Assembly: GCA_024500155.1 (NCBI GenBank)
Contig: CM044859.1
Span: 47,042,003-47,106,002, forward strand
Origin: Chenopodium formosanum
Taxonomy: Eukaryota > Streptophyta > Magnoliopsida > Caryophyllales > Amaranthaceae
DNA length: 64,000 nt
Direction: 5' to 3'
Shown here: piece by piece, positions 21,296-32,446 of the stretch
Layout: each line of letters starts with the position of its first letter
Position numbering within the stretch: the stretch's first letter is position 1
Translations under genes and position numbers: made by a program
The notes under the pieces: model-generated
What the model was told of the DNA's origin: nothing
Databases searched by the model: none
What the model saw: only the letters and a program-made list of their open reading frames with translations

Positions 21296-22995
21296 ATGAC
21301 GTCCTTTCGTCGTGCTAAAAGGGTGAAATGCTCTACTCATAGGAAGGTGGTTTCTCCTCCATCTTACATCACGGAGACATATGGCATCGAGTTCACCAAG
21401 CGAGAGCATTGGGACAACTTCTACAACTTGTCACCTCGACAACTCTTTTCCACAAGATTCTATGATAGGGAGACAACAACTTTGCTTGGAATTGATGAGG
21501 ACATTAGGATGTTGGATTGGAACTTAGGGCTTGAGGCTTTCATTGATCTTAATGCACCAACATTTGCCCGCATTACATTTGAGTTCCTCGCTTCTCTTGA
21601 GGTTCATGAGGATGAGCATGGTGATTCGCCTCCAACCTTATCCTTCCAAGTATTTAACAATGATCATTCAATTCCACTTTCTTTTCTCACTGAGGCATTT
21701 CATTTTCCGAAGCCATTTGATGGGACATCGTATATCTATCCGTCCTTTGAAACTTTGCAAAAAGATCATAAGTATTGTGAGGATGCTTGGTGGAATCACA
21801 TAGCTGATGAGGTATTTTAGTCGTACCCTCACCTATGCTTTCTTCTCTAAGAAATCCCTCGGTGCCATATCCCGAGAAGAGTTAAGTTGGCTTTGGCTTG
21901 CGGATAAGCCATGGGAAGAAGGATGGGAAGTCAAAGATTTTGCCTCTCATTTGCTTGATCGGTTTACCGATATTCGTGATGGGGTTTTCCTCTCGGGTAG
22001 CATTCAAATATGCGGCATGATCATCCTCTTAGTGCTTTCACTTGACAAGAAATATGGGCCTATGCTTAACTCCCTTGAGCCCATTCAAGATAAGAGGGAG
22101 AAGACCTCTTCCCATCTTCTAAGCATCTATGCTTTTATCAATCAAAGTTTTTTGGAACGCACTACTAAAAAGGATTTGTTTGTTTGGAAAGTGTGTTGGA
22201 CTACGGATTGGTGTCTCATTCCTCATCCCGAAGCTATGGTCCGTGATTTGAAATCAAAATTGCCTTGGCGGCAAAATAAGGTGGCTATTGATCGTTCTAT
22301 TCGTAAGGTTCCTTTTCCTAACCTTCGTCTCAAGAGTCGTGTTCCCCCAAGTTCTCGGGGAGGTACTTCTAACTCTTCTCCTTCTTCTTTTTCTCGTTGT
22401 ATTGATTTGTCTAGCTTGCATGATAAGATTGATGCTATTTCCCTTTCCATGTCTTCCCCTTCTTTGGGTAATGATTTTGACGGGGGTTATGATTACCATG
22501 CTAGGAGAATCTATGATTTGTATGTTTCTAAAGGAGAGATTGAACCATATTTGAACTACCCCTACCTTCCAGTCCAAGAGGGACCAATTCCTCAATGGGA
22601 ACCGTACAATAAGACCATAGGACCTAAATTTTGTTACCCCTATTGGGAGGGGCCCCATGTGGCACCTAGTGCTATCCACAGGACTACCCGAGGGGACTAT
22701 GATTATTAGAGGCCAGGGATGTGATTTTAATTACAATCCGGGAAACCCTAATCCTTTTCCTTCGCCTGAGACCGATGGGAGGTGGGGACTCTCGGGTCCA
22801 CCTGTTTTGGATGATTGGTCGCATCTCTATGCTTTAGATTTGCTTAGGAATAGGTTTAGGACCAAAGGGAAGAGTGATTTAGCTACGGACGATGTGGTTC
22901 GCCGTGTTGTTTCTGATAATGTTAGGGGAGCTCTCAGTCTACCCCTTACCATAGTGCCTAGTGAGACCGACTTGGCTACCCCCCTTATTGCTTGA
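21296..22995 (+). pseudogene. Athila C env-position ORF (ATHILA ORF-1 type)
   Basis: The ORF after integrase that defines Athila elements. The ATG at 21296 gives MTSFRRAKRVKC; an N-terminal basic stretch is followed by a conserved region with FYDRETTTLLGIDEDI, then DLNAPTFARITFEFLASLE and FQVFNNDHSIPLSF (the ATHILA family wording). One-base shifts near 21807 and 22680 break about 566 codons into three segments, ending at 22995. The only hydrophobic run (ICGMIILLVLSL) is short, and there is no signal peptide, so an envelope role is by position only. The C-terminal part is Pro/Tyr/Gly-rich. Confidence 0.8.
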
Positions 22996-25469
22996 TTTTC
23001 TCTAGTTCTACTTTTTCATGCTTTATTGTTGGTTTAGCTTGGGGGGTAGCTCATGGAAAGCTTGGGGGTGCTTTTTATACTTGTTTGTGCTTTACATGAT
23101 TCCCCCTTGCATTGATGGTTCTCTATGGCTTTGTGTTCGGACTTTCTTTCTGCTGCTATCTATTGATGATGATATTCTTCTTTTGATGATTTTCTGACAA
23201 TTTCTATCGTGATTCTGCAGATGATGAGTGATATTTGTTTGTCTTATCGATGATTTTCTGATGTTTTGCTGATGATGTTTCTCTATCTCTGATTCTTCGC
23301 CTTTATTTTGATTTATTTTCTTTTCTTACCTTTTGGTTTTGTTTGGATATAGTTTTCTTTATTTCTTTTGCTCTCTTCCGGCTATGATTGTCCTGCTTCT
23401 ATTTTGGAGTTTTATTCGGTGACTCTTATATTCAATCTTTATTTTCGGCTAAGCATGGATTATCCGGTGAGATCTTTCCTTTTTATTTCTTTTATTTTCT
23501 TGGTTGCTTAGATTAGGAATAGTATAGGGGAGATGAATGGTTCGAGGATGTAAGTGTTTAACACCTTGCGTGTTTGGGATCTTTTGGTTTGTTGCCATTA
23601 GATTACTTGTATTACGATTGGGATTTATGTGTTACATGTGCATTCTTGTTCTTTTCTTCATTTCTCGCTTATCTTATTTCTTTTTTCTTCCCTTTTCCTT
23701 TATTTTTCTTTTCTTTATCTTCCTCTTGCTTTGTTTATAGTTTTAAGGCTTTTTCTTTTATTCTCTTTTATGATTTGGACTCCATATCACTTGACTTTTG
23801 CCTTTGAATGATTCATTTCCTAAATAATAGAGGTTTGCACATTTTGAGATTATGTTCGGTTGATTTAAGAAATAATTCATGCTAAGGTAGTTGGTTAGAA
23901 CTAAGAGGATCATGAAGCCGGATTCTACTTGTTTGTAGCTTGTTGGTAGTTGCTCCCTATGGTTGATTTGATGCTAATAGTGAGTTTTTGCTACATCCGT
24001 GTGAGGTTCATTGTTTTTCAAGCCTTCTACATATATTTGCATGAGCAGCATGGATCCTTGACTTTTGCAATCCTAATCTTAAAACTTGACTCATAGTTCT
24101 TGAATCCAAGACAGAACCATTTAGGGAGGACAAAGGCATCTTTTCGGGGTGGTATATTTTGTTTTTCTACGAATTGTTCTTTTCAAATTTTGTTCCTTTT
24201 GGGTCTACATTTGCCTTCTTACTAACCATTTGAGCCTTTTCCCTTCTTTTCAAGCCACATCTTTATATTCTTGTGCCTTTTGTTTCTTTTTGTTCCATTT
24301 TTTTTGGTTTTTATGAAGCAAATGGTCATATTTTGGTGATTGTGGTGTATAAGTTTGGTTATTGGTTCGACAATGAAAGCAAGTTCGTGTTTTGTGTATA
24401 TTTTTTGAATAATGGTAAGTGAATAAATGAAAGAGTCGTCCAATATAAAAAGGCAAGGACAAAGGAAGTGCAAAGTTCAAAAGCCGTCCAAAGTTAGAAG
24501 AGGCAAGGACAAAGCATTACAATATGAAAAAAATTGAGATATGAAAATCCAAAAATATTTTGTTGTTTTCTTTTCTCCTTCTATGAATTGAGGACAATGC
24601 TTCCTTTTAGCTTGGGGGAGGAGCGTTTACGCCTTTTGTGTATATGTTTGTGAATGTTGCTTTCAATAAGCTTGGGGGTATAAGGTGTATGTATTTTTGT
24701 TTGGTTTGATGACTACTTGATTATGATCCTAAGAATTGGCCATTCTTTTGCTTCATTGATTAGGAAAACCACCAATTTTAAATTTTTAGCCTACCTACAC
24801 CCTTTCTCGCCCTTGCATTACAACCTTTGGGAAAGCCTTTTTAACCTAAGTGGTTGAGTCATTCTTCGGAGGAGAGGAATGTGAGTTTTAGCCTAAGGAG
24901 AGAGGATTCAAAGTCAAGATGTCGAGTAGCTTAAATTTTTCTTTCTCCGGTTCTTTCGAGGAATCATTGGGATGCTCACTAGAGGTTGATATGAAGCTAG
25001 TAGGGAGAACGCGGTAAGATTGAACGGGATGAAAGTGTAGTGTGATACTTAGTTCTCTATGCTTAGCATGATTTATTCTTTTATCAATTTTGGATATCTT
25101 GAAATGTGCACACCTCTATTTATTTGAGAAAGTTTTTCATTCATTTGAATCGTAGTCATGATAAAAAGCCCAACTCGTAGAGTTTTCTATCTTTCTCTTT
25201 TCTTTTCTTTTGATTTTTCCTTTTTGTTTTGCCTCATGTTCTCTTTATGAGAGTTATAGGTAAGCTCTTAGAAAACCTTTACGAGACCTTACTCGTCCGC
25301 ATAGGCAACTTTGGGGTTTACAGGGCTTGATGTAGCTAAAAACAACCGTGATTCCTACAACAGTGAGTCTTAGTGTATATTCTTATCTTAAGTCTTTCTT
25401 TTTCTTTTTGAATAAGTTTTTCATCCTTATTATTTCTTGCTTTGTTTTGCTCGAGGAAGAGCAAAAGTT
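22996..25469 (+). other. Athila C 3' untranslated region
   Basis: About 2.5 kb between env-like stop and polypurine tract, with no gene seen. T-rich and low in complexity. It carries repeated AGCTTGGGGG motifs at about 23035, 23058, 24609 and 24669, matching the real tract at 25471. Blocks such as GAGGACAATGC and AAGCCACATCT also occur in the 3' regions of elements B and E. Confidence 0.7.
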
Positions 25470-25484
25470 TAGCTTGGGGGAATT
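25470..25484 (+). promoter_or_regulatory. Polypurine tract of C
   Basis: TAGCTTGGGGGAATT directly before the 3' LTR start TGATGAGTG; it should prime plus-strand DNA synthesis. Confidence 0.85.
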
Positions 25485-26258
25485 TGATGAGTGTCTTTTA
25501 TGGCACTCATTTGGCCTCTTTTAAGATGATATTCATGCTATTTTATATCCCTTTTCCTTAGCTTTTCCTTAATTTTGTTCTTTATTTCGTTAGTTTGTGC
25601 TTTCCGTAGTTAGTTTCCTTGTTTTGTGCATTTCTTTGTTTATTTGTTCTTTTTCCCTTTTATTTGTTTGTTTTCGTTTGTTTTTAGGTTATGATCATGT
25701 TTCCAAGGAATCCCAAGCCTTCTACTTATATTTCTAATCAGCTTTGATGCCTCATGTTCGCCTTTTGGAACTTCATGTTTAACGGAACGCAAAGAGCAAG
25801 TCAAGAGATTGGTGCACGTATGCGGTGGGGGAGTCATCTTTTCCATGAACCCACCAAAGTGGCCCTCTCAAGTCTGCCAACCTTGTTGTTCATCATCATC
25901 ATAAAGTTGAGCCCACGAGGATGAGCTTGGACGAAGAAGAGAGGGGCTCCCCTGCTGCCAGGTGCGGGCGCGCCTAGTGTGGGTGCGGGCGCGCCTAGTG
26001 TGGGTGCGGGCGCGCCTGCAAGGGCCCCTGTTCCGTACCCTTTTTCCCACGGCCGCGCCTCTCCTCTGTTGCGACCGCACCTTCCGGGGTTTCTTTTGGG
26101 ACGATCTAACTAACTTTTCTTTTGTATCTTTCCTATATAGAAAGTTTTTCCTTCTATTTTTAGGAGGAGAGAATTAGAATAGAATTAGAGTTAGTTTTAG
26201 ATTTTTAGAGAGAGAAACTCTAGATTTTTAGAGAGAGAAATTCATGGTGGATTGTTAT
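25485..26258 (+). repeat. 3' LTR of Athila C, first part
   Basis: TGATGAGTGTCTTTTATGG..., matching the first 770 bases of the 5' LTR and interrupted by element D after GATTGTTAT. It contains a 21-base tandem unit GGTGCGGGCGCGCCTAGTGTG repeated about 2.7 times at 25961-26018; the matching part of the 5' LTR (13670-13737) is diverged. A TATA-like CTATATAG lies at 26133. The second part is at 50409. Confidence 0.93.
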
Positions 26259-26776
26259 TGTAGACACCCATTTGTGTCTCCCCAAAACCAAACCCGGTGA
26301 TGAGTAACTTTCACGTCGAATCATAATCGAATGAAGTGAAAGTGTGGAAAGTCTAGTGTTACAAATAGTTTTAATTTCTTTTCTCTTATCTCTGTTTTTG
26401 AAAACTTATTTTAAGAAAACAGCTAATCTAGTTTGGTTGGTCCATGATATGGGTCCAATAGTAGTGTAGTTGGATGGGGCTTGACAAGAGCTTTCCAACG
26501 ATATATTATAAGCCCAATTCCGATGAATAATGAGGAAGTTATGGCTGATTTACTAAACTGGGCCCGGTTTGAGCCTTATATGCGACCCAATAATCTAGAG
26601 GAGGGCCTAATATGATTTATCATTCCTAATGCAATGAGGAATGGTTTTAGTCTTCTAGATTCTTCTAGAAGGATCTTTTCATTCCTAATTCAGTTAGCAT
26701 TGATAAATTGACTTTTGTTGACTTTTGAGGAAAATATACGATTTTAACCTCTTGTACGGCAAAATTTATCAGATTT

Positions 26777-26812
26777 TTGGCGCCAGGCGCCGACGTTGGC
26801 GCCTGGCGCCAA
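26777..26812. repeat. Perfect GC-rich palindrome in D LTR
   Basis: Fifteen-base arms TTGGCGCCAGGCGCC and GGCGCCTGGCGCCAA around the loop GACGTT. It lies about 80 bases upstream of the TATA box. In the 3' LTR (48911-48946) the same site is imperfect through C-to-T type changes. Related GGCGCC/GACGT pieces occur in the D leader at 28600-28620 and 42842-42910. Confidence 0.85.
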
Positions 26813-26892
26813 TGGCCAATGGATGGCGCCGATCTCGTTTTGCGTGCGCCAGACTCTGTTTTGTTAATTTTATCTTTTTGGCTGATTTTCTC

Positions 26893-26900
26893 TATAAATA
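26893..26900 (+). promoter_or_regulatory. TATA box of D LTR
   Basis: TATAAATA in TCTCTATAAATAACG; the same box is at 49027-49034 in the 3' LTR. Confidence 0.65.
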
Positions 26901-27585
26901 ACGTATTAAAAACGCTGTTTTCTTTCACCAATTCTCATCAACATTCATCAATATCCACCTACAACCAGTTTTCATTCGCAATCATTAATTCTCTTATTCT
27001 CTTCTCATTCACCATCTCTCTTTCTTTCTCTTTTCCTAAACTTGCTTTCACATACAAAATTCCACATTCACAAGATCTAGAAACACCTAGCCATATTCGA
27101 TGTTGCCTTCGCTCTAGATGTGAAAGGTTTAATTTCTGAGGGTTTGGTCCCAAATCTCTATTTCAATTATTTAATTTAATTGTTTGTTTTATTATTTTTC
27201 TTGAAGTTACTAACGTGTGTATTTTGTTATTAGAAAGAGGTACGAGGCATCAAAGTAATTACTTTAATGGTTTTAATTTATATCATGATGTAGAAATCAT
27301 GTTTAAATTGTTATTATGATATTCCTAGTATCATATTTAGGAAAAAGGTTATAATATCAAATATGCTTATTATGATTCCTGCGATGCCTTTTATGTTCTT
27401 CCTAATATTTATGATTGTTAGTATCATGTTAGGGTTAAAGATTTGATTTTTATTGCTTAGTGACATGCTAGGGTTTGTTATTAATCTTGTTAGTATCATG
27501 CCTAGGATCTTGCTATTATTATTATGCTTTAATATTCACATGAACATGATTATGATTATAATTGTTATAATTTATGATGATTATG

Positions 27586-27640
27586 AATATTATTATTATT
27601 ATTATTATTATTATTTTGATGATGATTATTTTATTTATAA

Positions 27641-27730
<90 letters not shown>
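27586..27730. repeat. ATT microsatellite in D 5' LTR
   Basis: Two runs of TTA/ATT repeats, the second about 90 bases long (27640-27730), in an AT-rich part of the LTR. It produces poly-isoleucine chance ORFs. Confidence 0.9.
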
Positions 27731-28291
27731 GATTATTATAATGGGTGATTGATTATTATATGTTTCTTGATGTTTATTGTTATTGCTTGATCACACCTTT
27801 TATGTATGTTTAAAGGGAATTGGTACTTGTAATCACGTTTAATAAGATAATTGGTAATCTTGTTAGGGTTTATATTATTATAATTTCAAGTGATCACCAA
27901 TAATAGATTTATTTGTGCATTAAATTCAACCAACATAGATAAACAGGTTTAGGGTTAAACCTATTGATTACATGTTAGTCAGAAAGCGCACATGAGTACG
28001 ATCAGAATAAAGTAGATGCCTATTATTAGGGCAGGTTCAATCTCTTTTAGGTTTGATTTGTACCTTCATCCCCGAACCCTTATTTGGTTCAAGACCTTAT
28101 GGAGTTGACGATCTCTTGGATCGTTAAGGGGTGTAACCTTCACCTTGGTGAATGGTTTACAAGTTCCTAAAACTTGTTGGCGACTCTTTTTCTCTATCTT
28201 CTTCCCTTTTGGACGCCACCGTACTTTAGTGTATGATCACAGTGGGGTTCAAGCTAGGGGTTTAACGCTTGAAATTATTCCCTACAGTTTT

Positions 28292-28309
28292 TGGCGACTC
28301 CGCTGGGGA
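28292..28309 (+). promoter_or_regulatory. Primer-binding site, tRNA-Arg type (D)
   Basis: TGGCGACTCCGCTGGGGA, five bases after the LTR end. This primer site is known from Tat/Ogre elements and supports the lineage call for D. Confidence 0.88.
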
Positions 28310-28620
28310 GGATTTCTATTTTAATTCCTGAATTTGTTTCGGCAATGATTTAGAATGAGTGGATGAGACTCGAAACGTTCTAAGTATTTCATGTGCGTAA
28401 TTTTGATTAACATTATTGTCATATGCATAAAAAAGATCTCATTGGAAAGACCATCCGTAATGAGTTAAAAACATAGGATTTTACACGTAGGAAATTTGAG
28501 AAATATCTTACACAACTAGGACCGAAATAACACCGCGCGAAACTGGAAAATTTTATCAAGCACAGAAAACTGCTGAGGCATGTGGGAAGTAGCGCTAGGA
28601 GCCAGAGCATTGGCGCCAGC
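28310..28620 (+). other. Leader of D, first piece
   Basis: Untranslated leader, no ORF. It ends at GCATTGGCGCCAGC, inside a cluster of GGCGCC-type motifs where element E inserted. The last five bases, CCAGC, are the left target duplication of E. Confidence 0.7.
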
Positions 28621-30168
28621 TGATAGAGGAATAAACTAGTCGTTAATAGCCTATCCCAAAATCAAACACTATTTATAAAATCCTAAACAAACCTAAAACA
28701 AGTATAGGTAAGTATAGGGTCGAACCCAAAGGAGTTAGTTAGTGTTATCTTTAGCCTAAATCAAGCTATTTCGGCGATTGAAGAAAGAAAATGATTGGTG
28801 TTATGATAGCAAAATTAGACTAATCAAGTAATTCATAAAGCTAAATAGTGGGGATATTGGTTCCACATGCTAATTCAATAATCATGCTAATCGACAATTC
28901 TTCGTTTGATTCAAACATTGCAAAGGACAAACAATAGTAGCAATCAAGAGAGTTCAAGAGCTATCTCCTAGAGGCCAAACTAGGGGTCACTATGAATGGA
29001 TAATAAAGGAAATTCACAATCAAACTCAATCAATTAAAGCAAATCTCAAATTTATTGGTCATGTCATTAAGAAATGCAATGCAATCTAGATTAATCTTAT
29101 AGGTTGATCATTCATAATCTAATTAATCACATGCAAAACTATGTCAACCAATTTAATTGCAACAATTTAATCAATCAAAGATCATCAACTAGCACAAATT
29201 ATCAATCAAGCATGCTTCCCCTTCTCCCTAACAACTAATCTACTCACTAATCATGGTGTAACTCAAGAACAAATCACTAGACTTAGCATTGATCATCATT
29301 CTAAACCAAAATAAAGAGAAAGCAATATCAACTACAATATCCAATTCAAATCCAAGCAATACAAACAATCAAAGATGAAACTAAATCAATCAAGTAAGAG
29401 ATGAACTAGAAGGAGAAAATCTTACTAACATTAATGATTGAAAATGAAGAAATCCAAGCTCAATTGATCCAATGTTGAAATACAAATCCAATACCAAGAA
29501 CTTCTCTCTAACTTCTCTCTCTAAAATTTAGCTAATGAAAATTATCTAAAAGTTATCCTCAAAAAAGAGAATTTCAAGTGTATTTATAGGCAAAGAAGAA
29601 AAACGGGATTCCCGCGCTCTCTCCAATAAACCCCGCGCCCGCAGAAAAATGGGTACGGAACCAATTAAAAATTCTGCGGGCTTCGTGGGCAACATCCGCT
29701 CTCGCGGGTCTTTTAGCTCGCGCCCGCGGCATAAGGGCGGTGAATGCCCTGCTCCCAAAGGATTATCAGAGGGTCGCGGTCTCTTTGGTACGAGCAGGCT
29801 CTCCAATCTACCCGCGCCCGCAGCAAGCCCGCAGCCAGACCGCGGAGAGTTCCTGGTCGAAATCTGCCACTTTTATGTAAATGAGCCCGCGCCCGCGGCA
29901 GACTGGCAGGGCTTGATGCCCTCTCCATGCCCTCTTTAAGCCCTCTCCAAGCCGATTATTTCCTCCTTGCTTAGTCTAAAAAAACAAACAAAGAAATGGA
30001 ATAAAAGGTAAAAAGAACCAAATAAAAGGAAAACACGAAAAACACAAGAAAAGAAAGAAAGAAAGGAATTAAAGGAAAAAGGACCAAAAATAAGATAACA
30101 AAGCATAAGAAGGAAGATGAAATGATCCTAAAAGACTACCCTATGAGTGCCATATATGACACTCATCA
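28621..30168 (-). repeat. 3' LTR of Athila E
   Basis: Read on the minus strand it starts TGATGAGTGTCATATATGG and ends CCTCTATCA, 1548 bases. It carries a GC-rich U3 block (29605-29950) full of CCGCGCCCGCGG-like motifs and a TATA box TATAAATA (plus-strand 29581-29588). The ORFs across the GC-rich block are chance products. No gene. Confidence 0.94.
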
Positions 30169-30183
30169 AATTCCCCCAAGCTA
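30169..30183 (-). promoter_or_regulatory. Polypurine tract of E
   Basis: On the minus strand TAGCTTGGGGGAATT stands directly before the 3' LTR, the same tract as in C. Further PPT-like motifs lie at about 30685-30695 and 30745-30765. Confidence 0.85.
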
Positions 30184-32446
30184 GACTATTGCTCGTCCCG
30201 AGCAAAACAAAGGCTAAAAAGGAAAAAGAAGGGCTTATTCAAAATAAGAAAAGAAAAAGAAAGAGGTGAGAATATACACTAACTCACTTTCGTAGGAATC
30301 ACGGTCAATCACTAAGCATAAGAACTAGTTGTCACACTCCACTTTCATCCCAAACGATCTTACCGCGTTCACCCTACTAATCTCATATCTCCTCTTAGTG
30401 AGCGTCTCATAGATTCCATGAATGAATCTGAAAAAGATCGAATTTGTGGCTTGCTCGACATCTTTACTTCGCATCCTCTTTCCTTAGGCTATAACCCATG
30501 ATTCCCTCCACCGATGACTGACTCAACCCCTAGGTTAAAAGGTCTTCCCAAAGGTTGTAACTTAAGGCAAAAAGGGTTAAGGTAGGCTAAATTTAAAATT
30601 TGGTGGTTAACCTAAATTGTGAAGCAAAGATTGCGCATTTCTTGACACCATAAGCAAGTAATCACCAAACAAAAATACCAACACCCCCAAGCTTATTCAA
30701 AGCTAAGATTACAAACATATACACAAAAAGCGTGAGAACGCTCCCACCCCCCCCCCCCCAAGCTTAAATGGCGCATTATCCTCAATGCTCAAAAAAGGAA
30801 GAATACTCACATAAAAATATTTTTGCAATTTTCATGTTTTTTATTTTTTTTTTGTTTTTCATATTACATTATTAGTGCTTTGTCCTCGCCTCTTTTAACT
30901 TTGGACGGCTTTCTCAAATTTGCACTTGCCTTGTCCTTACTTTTTCCATTCTGGACGACCTTTTCATTTATTCACTTGCCATTATTCAGAAAATATACAC
31001 AACGCAAACTTGCTTTCAAGAGAACAAAATATCCAAACTCCTCCACCACAAACTCTAACAATAATGAACAATTGCTTCACAAAAACCAAGAATGGAAACG
31101 TAAATGAAACAAAAGGCTCAAGATCTAGAGATGTGGCTTGAAAAGAAGGGAAAAAGGCTCAAAGGGTTAGCAAGTAGGCAAATGTATCCCTAAACCCAAA
31201 AGTAAAAATAAGGAAACTATCCTAGAAAAAGGAAAAATACCTCCCTGAAAATATGCCTTTGTCCTCCCTAGGTGGTTCGGTCTCGGTCTTAGGAATCATA
31301 CGTTAAGATTCAAGATTAAGTTTGCGAAATTCAAGGATCCATGCCGCTCATGCAAGAATATGTTGAAAGCTTGAAAAAGTATGAATCTCACATGGTTGTA
31401 GAAAAAACTCACTAAGGTTGTCAAATCGAAGATAGGGAGCAACTACCAACATGCCACAAACAAGTAGAATCCGGCTTCATGATCCCCCTAGTTCTAAACA
31501 ACTACCCTAGCATGCTTTATCCTAGAATCAACCAAACGTATTCTCAAACCGTGCATACAATGACCACCTAGTAAGGTTATTATTCAAAAGCAAGAGTCCA
31601 ATGTTTACAAGTCTAAGTCAAAAAAAAAGAATGAAAGAGTGAAAAATAAAGCCTCAAAAAGCTATGTACAAAACCAAGAGCAAAAAGAAGAGAAGGAAAA
31701 GAAAAGAAAATAAAATATGGAAAACCAAGATAAAGGAAAAGTAGGAGAACAAAGAAAAGGATAAAGATGCAATCATAACACGTATTTCCCAATCGACAAA
31801 CAAGCGGTCAAATGGCCACATCGCCAAAGACCCCAAACACACTAGGTGTTATAATCATACATCCTCGAACCGTTCAACTTTCCTAAAACTAATCATAATC
31901 TAAGCAACCAAGAAAAGTAAAGGAAGAAAATTAAAGAGATAAAACAAGAAAGGCCTCACCAAGCGTCCAAGCTATGCATCAATAATAAAAGAGCAAGAAC
32001 GACCTCCTCTATGAAGCTTCGAAGACCAAAGGAGTGGCTATGAGCAAGGTGAGCAATAGAAAAGAAAAGGACTATATACAAAATGAAATTGTTAGTAACT
32101 TCCAAACAAAAGCAAACAAAAGTAAACTTACGTGAAAACTATGTACAAAGAACAGAGGAACCATCATCATCATCATCAATAGAAGGGACCACAGAACATC
32201 ATCATAAAAACCAAAACAACAAGATAGACAACATACCAACGAGACTACCAAGAGCGAAACAAAAGAAATCCATCAAAGCCCTTTCAAACACATCCCCAAG
32301 AGTCCAAGGTGCCTCCCCAAAAACCTACCCTAAAACATCCTATTTTATTCCCCCCGTACAACATAAGGGCATCGACCGCGATGCTTAAAAACATGCAAAG
32401 CGAAAAGGAAGGAAGCAAAAAGGGAATCAAACAACCAAGGGGGAAA
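30184..32446 (-). other. Athila E 3' untranslated region
   Basis: About 2.3 kb with no gene. It corresponds to the 3' regions of B (55882-58440) and C. It contains a run of 13-14 C on the plus strand near 30748-30761, preceded by a second AGCTTGGGGG copy. Short ORFs here are not conserved. Confidence 0.7.

Larger units (their letters stand above)
13194..26258 (+). mobile_element. Athila element C, main part
   Basis: Complete element: 5' LTR, tRNA-Asp primer site, gag, protease-RT-RNase H, integrase, env-position ORF, polypurine tract and 3' LTR. The 3' LTR is split at 26258 by element D and resumes at 50409-51263. Taking D out, C is about 13.9 kb. Flanks TCAAG (13189-13193) and CCAAG (51264-51268) are the target duplication with one change. 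It inserted into the RNase H region of element B. Confidence 0.95.
26259..28286 (+). repeat. 5' LTR of element D
   Basis: TGTAGACACCCATTTG...TTCCCTACA, 2028 bases. The 3' copy is 2066 bases; about nine differences occur in the first 180 bases, plus two small indels near 26730 and 26770. It contains a GC-rich palindrome, a TATA box and a long ATT microsatellite. A 120-codon ORF (26777-27139) recurs in the 3' copy only because the LTRs are repeats. Confidence 0.93.
26259..28620 (+). mobile_element. Tat-type gag-only element D, left part
   Basis: 5' LTR, tRNA-Arg-type primer site and start of leader. It is cut at 28620 by element E; the rest is at 42842-50403. Without E the element is about 9.9 kb. 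Target duplication GTTAT at 26254-26258 and 50404-50408. It lies within the 3' LTR of C. Confidence 0.93.

Noticed and set aside
22223..22679. Minus-strand ORFs across the env-like ORF of C
   Set aside because: Shadows of the sense frame; sense side carries the ATHILA family wording.
21296..22995. True viral envelope glycoprotein
   Set aside because: No signal peptide, no strong membrane anchor and no furin-like site are visible; only position after pol suggests envelope, so I keep the neutral name env-position ORF.
24222..24480. Minus-strand ORFs in the C 3' region
   Set aside because: The matching parts of B and E do not keep the frame.
26777..27139. 120-codon ORF repeated at 48953-49273
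   Set aside because: Repeated only because it lies in the two LTRs of D. It spans the TATA box, is hydrophobic low complexity, and has no domain.
27453..27752. Poly-isoleucine ORF
   Set aside because: Translation of the ATT microsatellite.
29546..29939. ORFs on both strands in the GC-rich LTR block (also 42173-42584, 34740-35244 and 53272-53514)
   Set aside because: High GC lowers stop frequency; frames differ between copies and no domain is seen.
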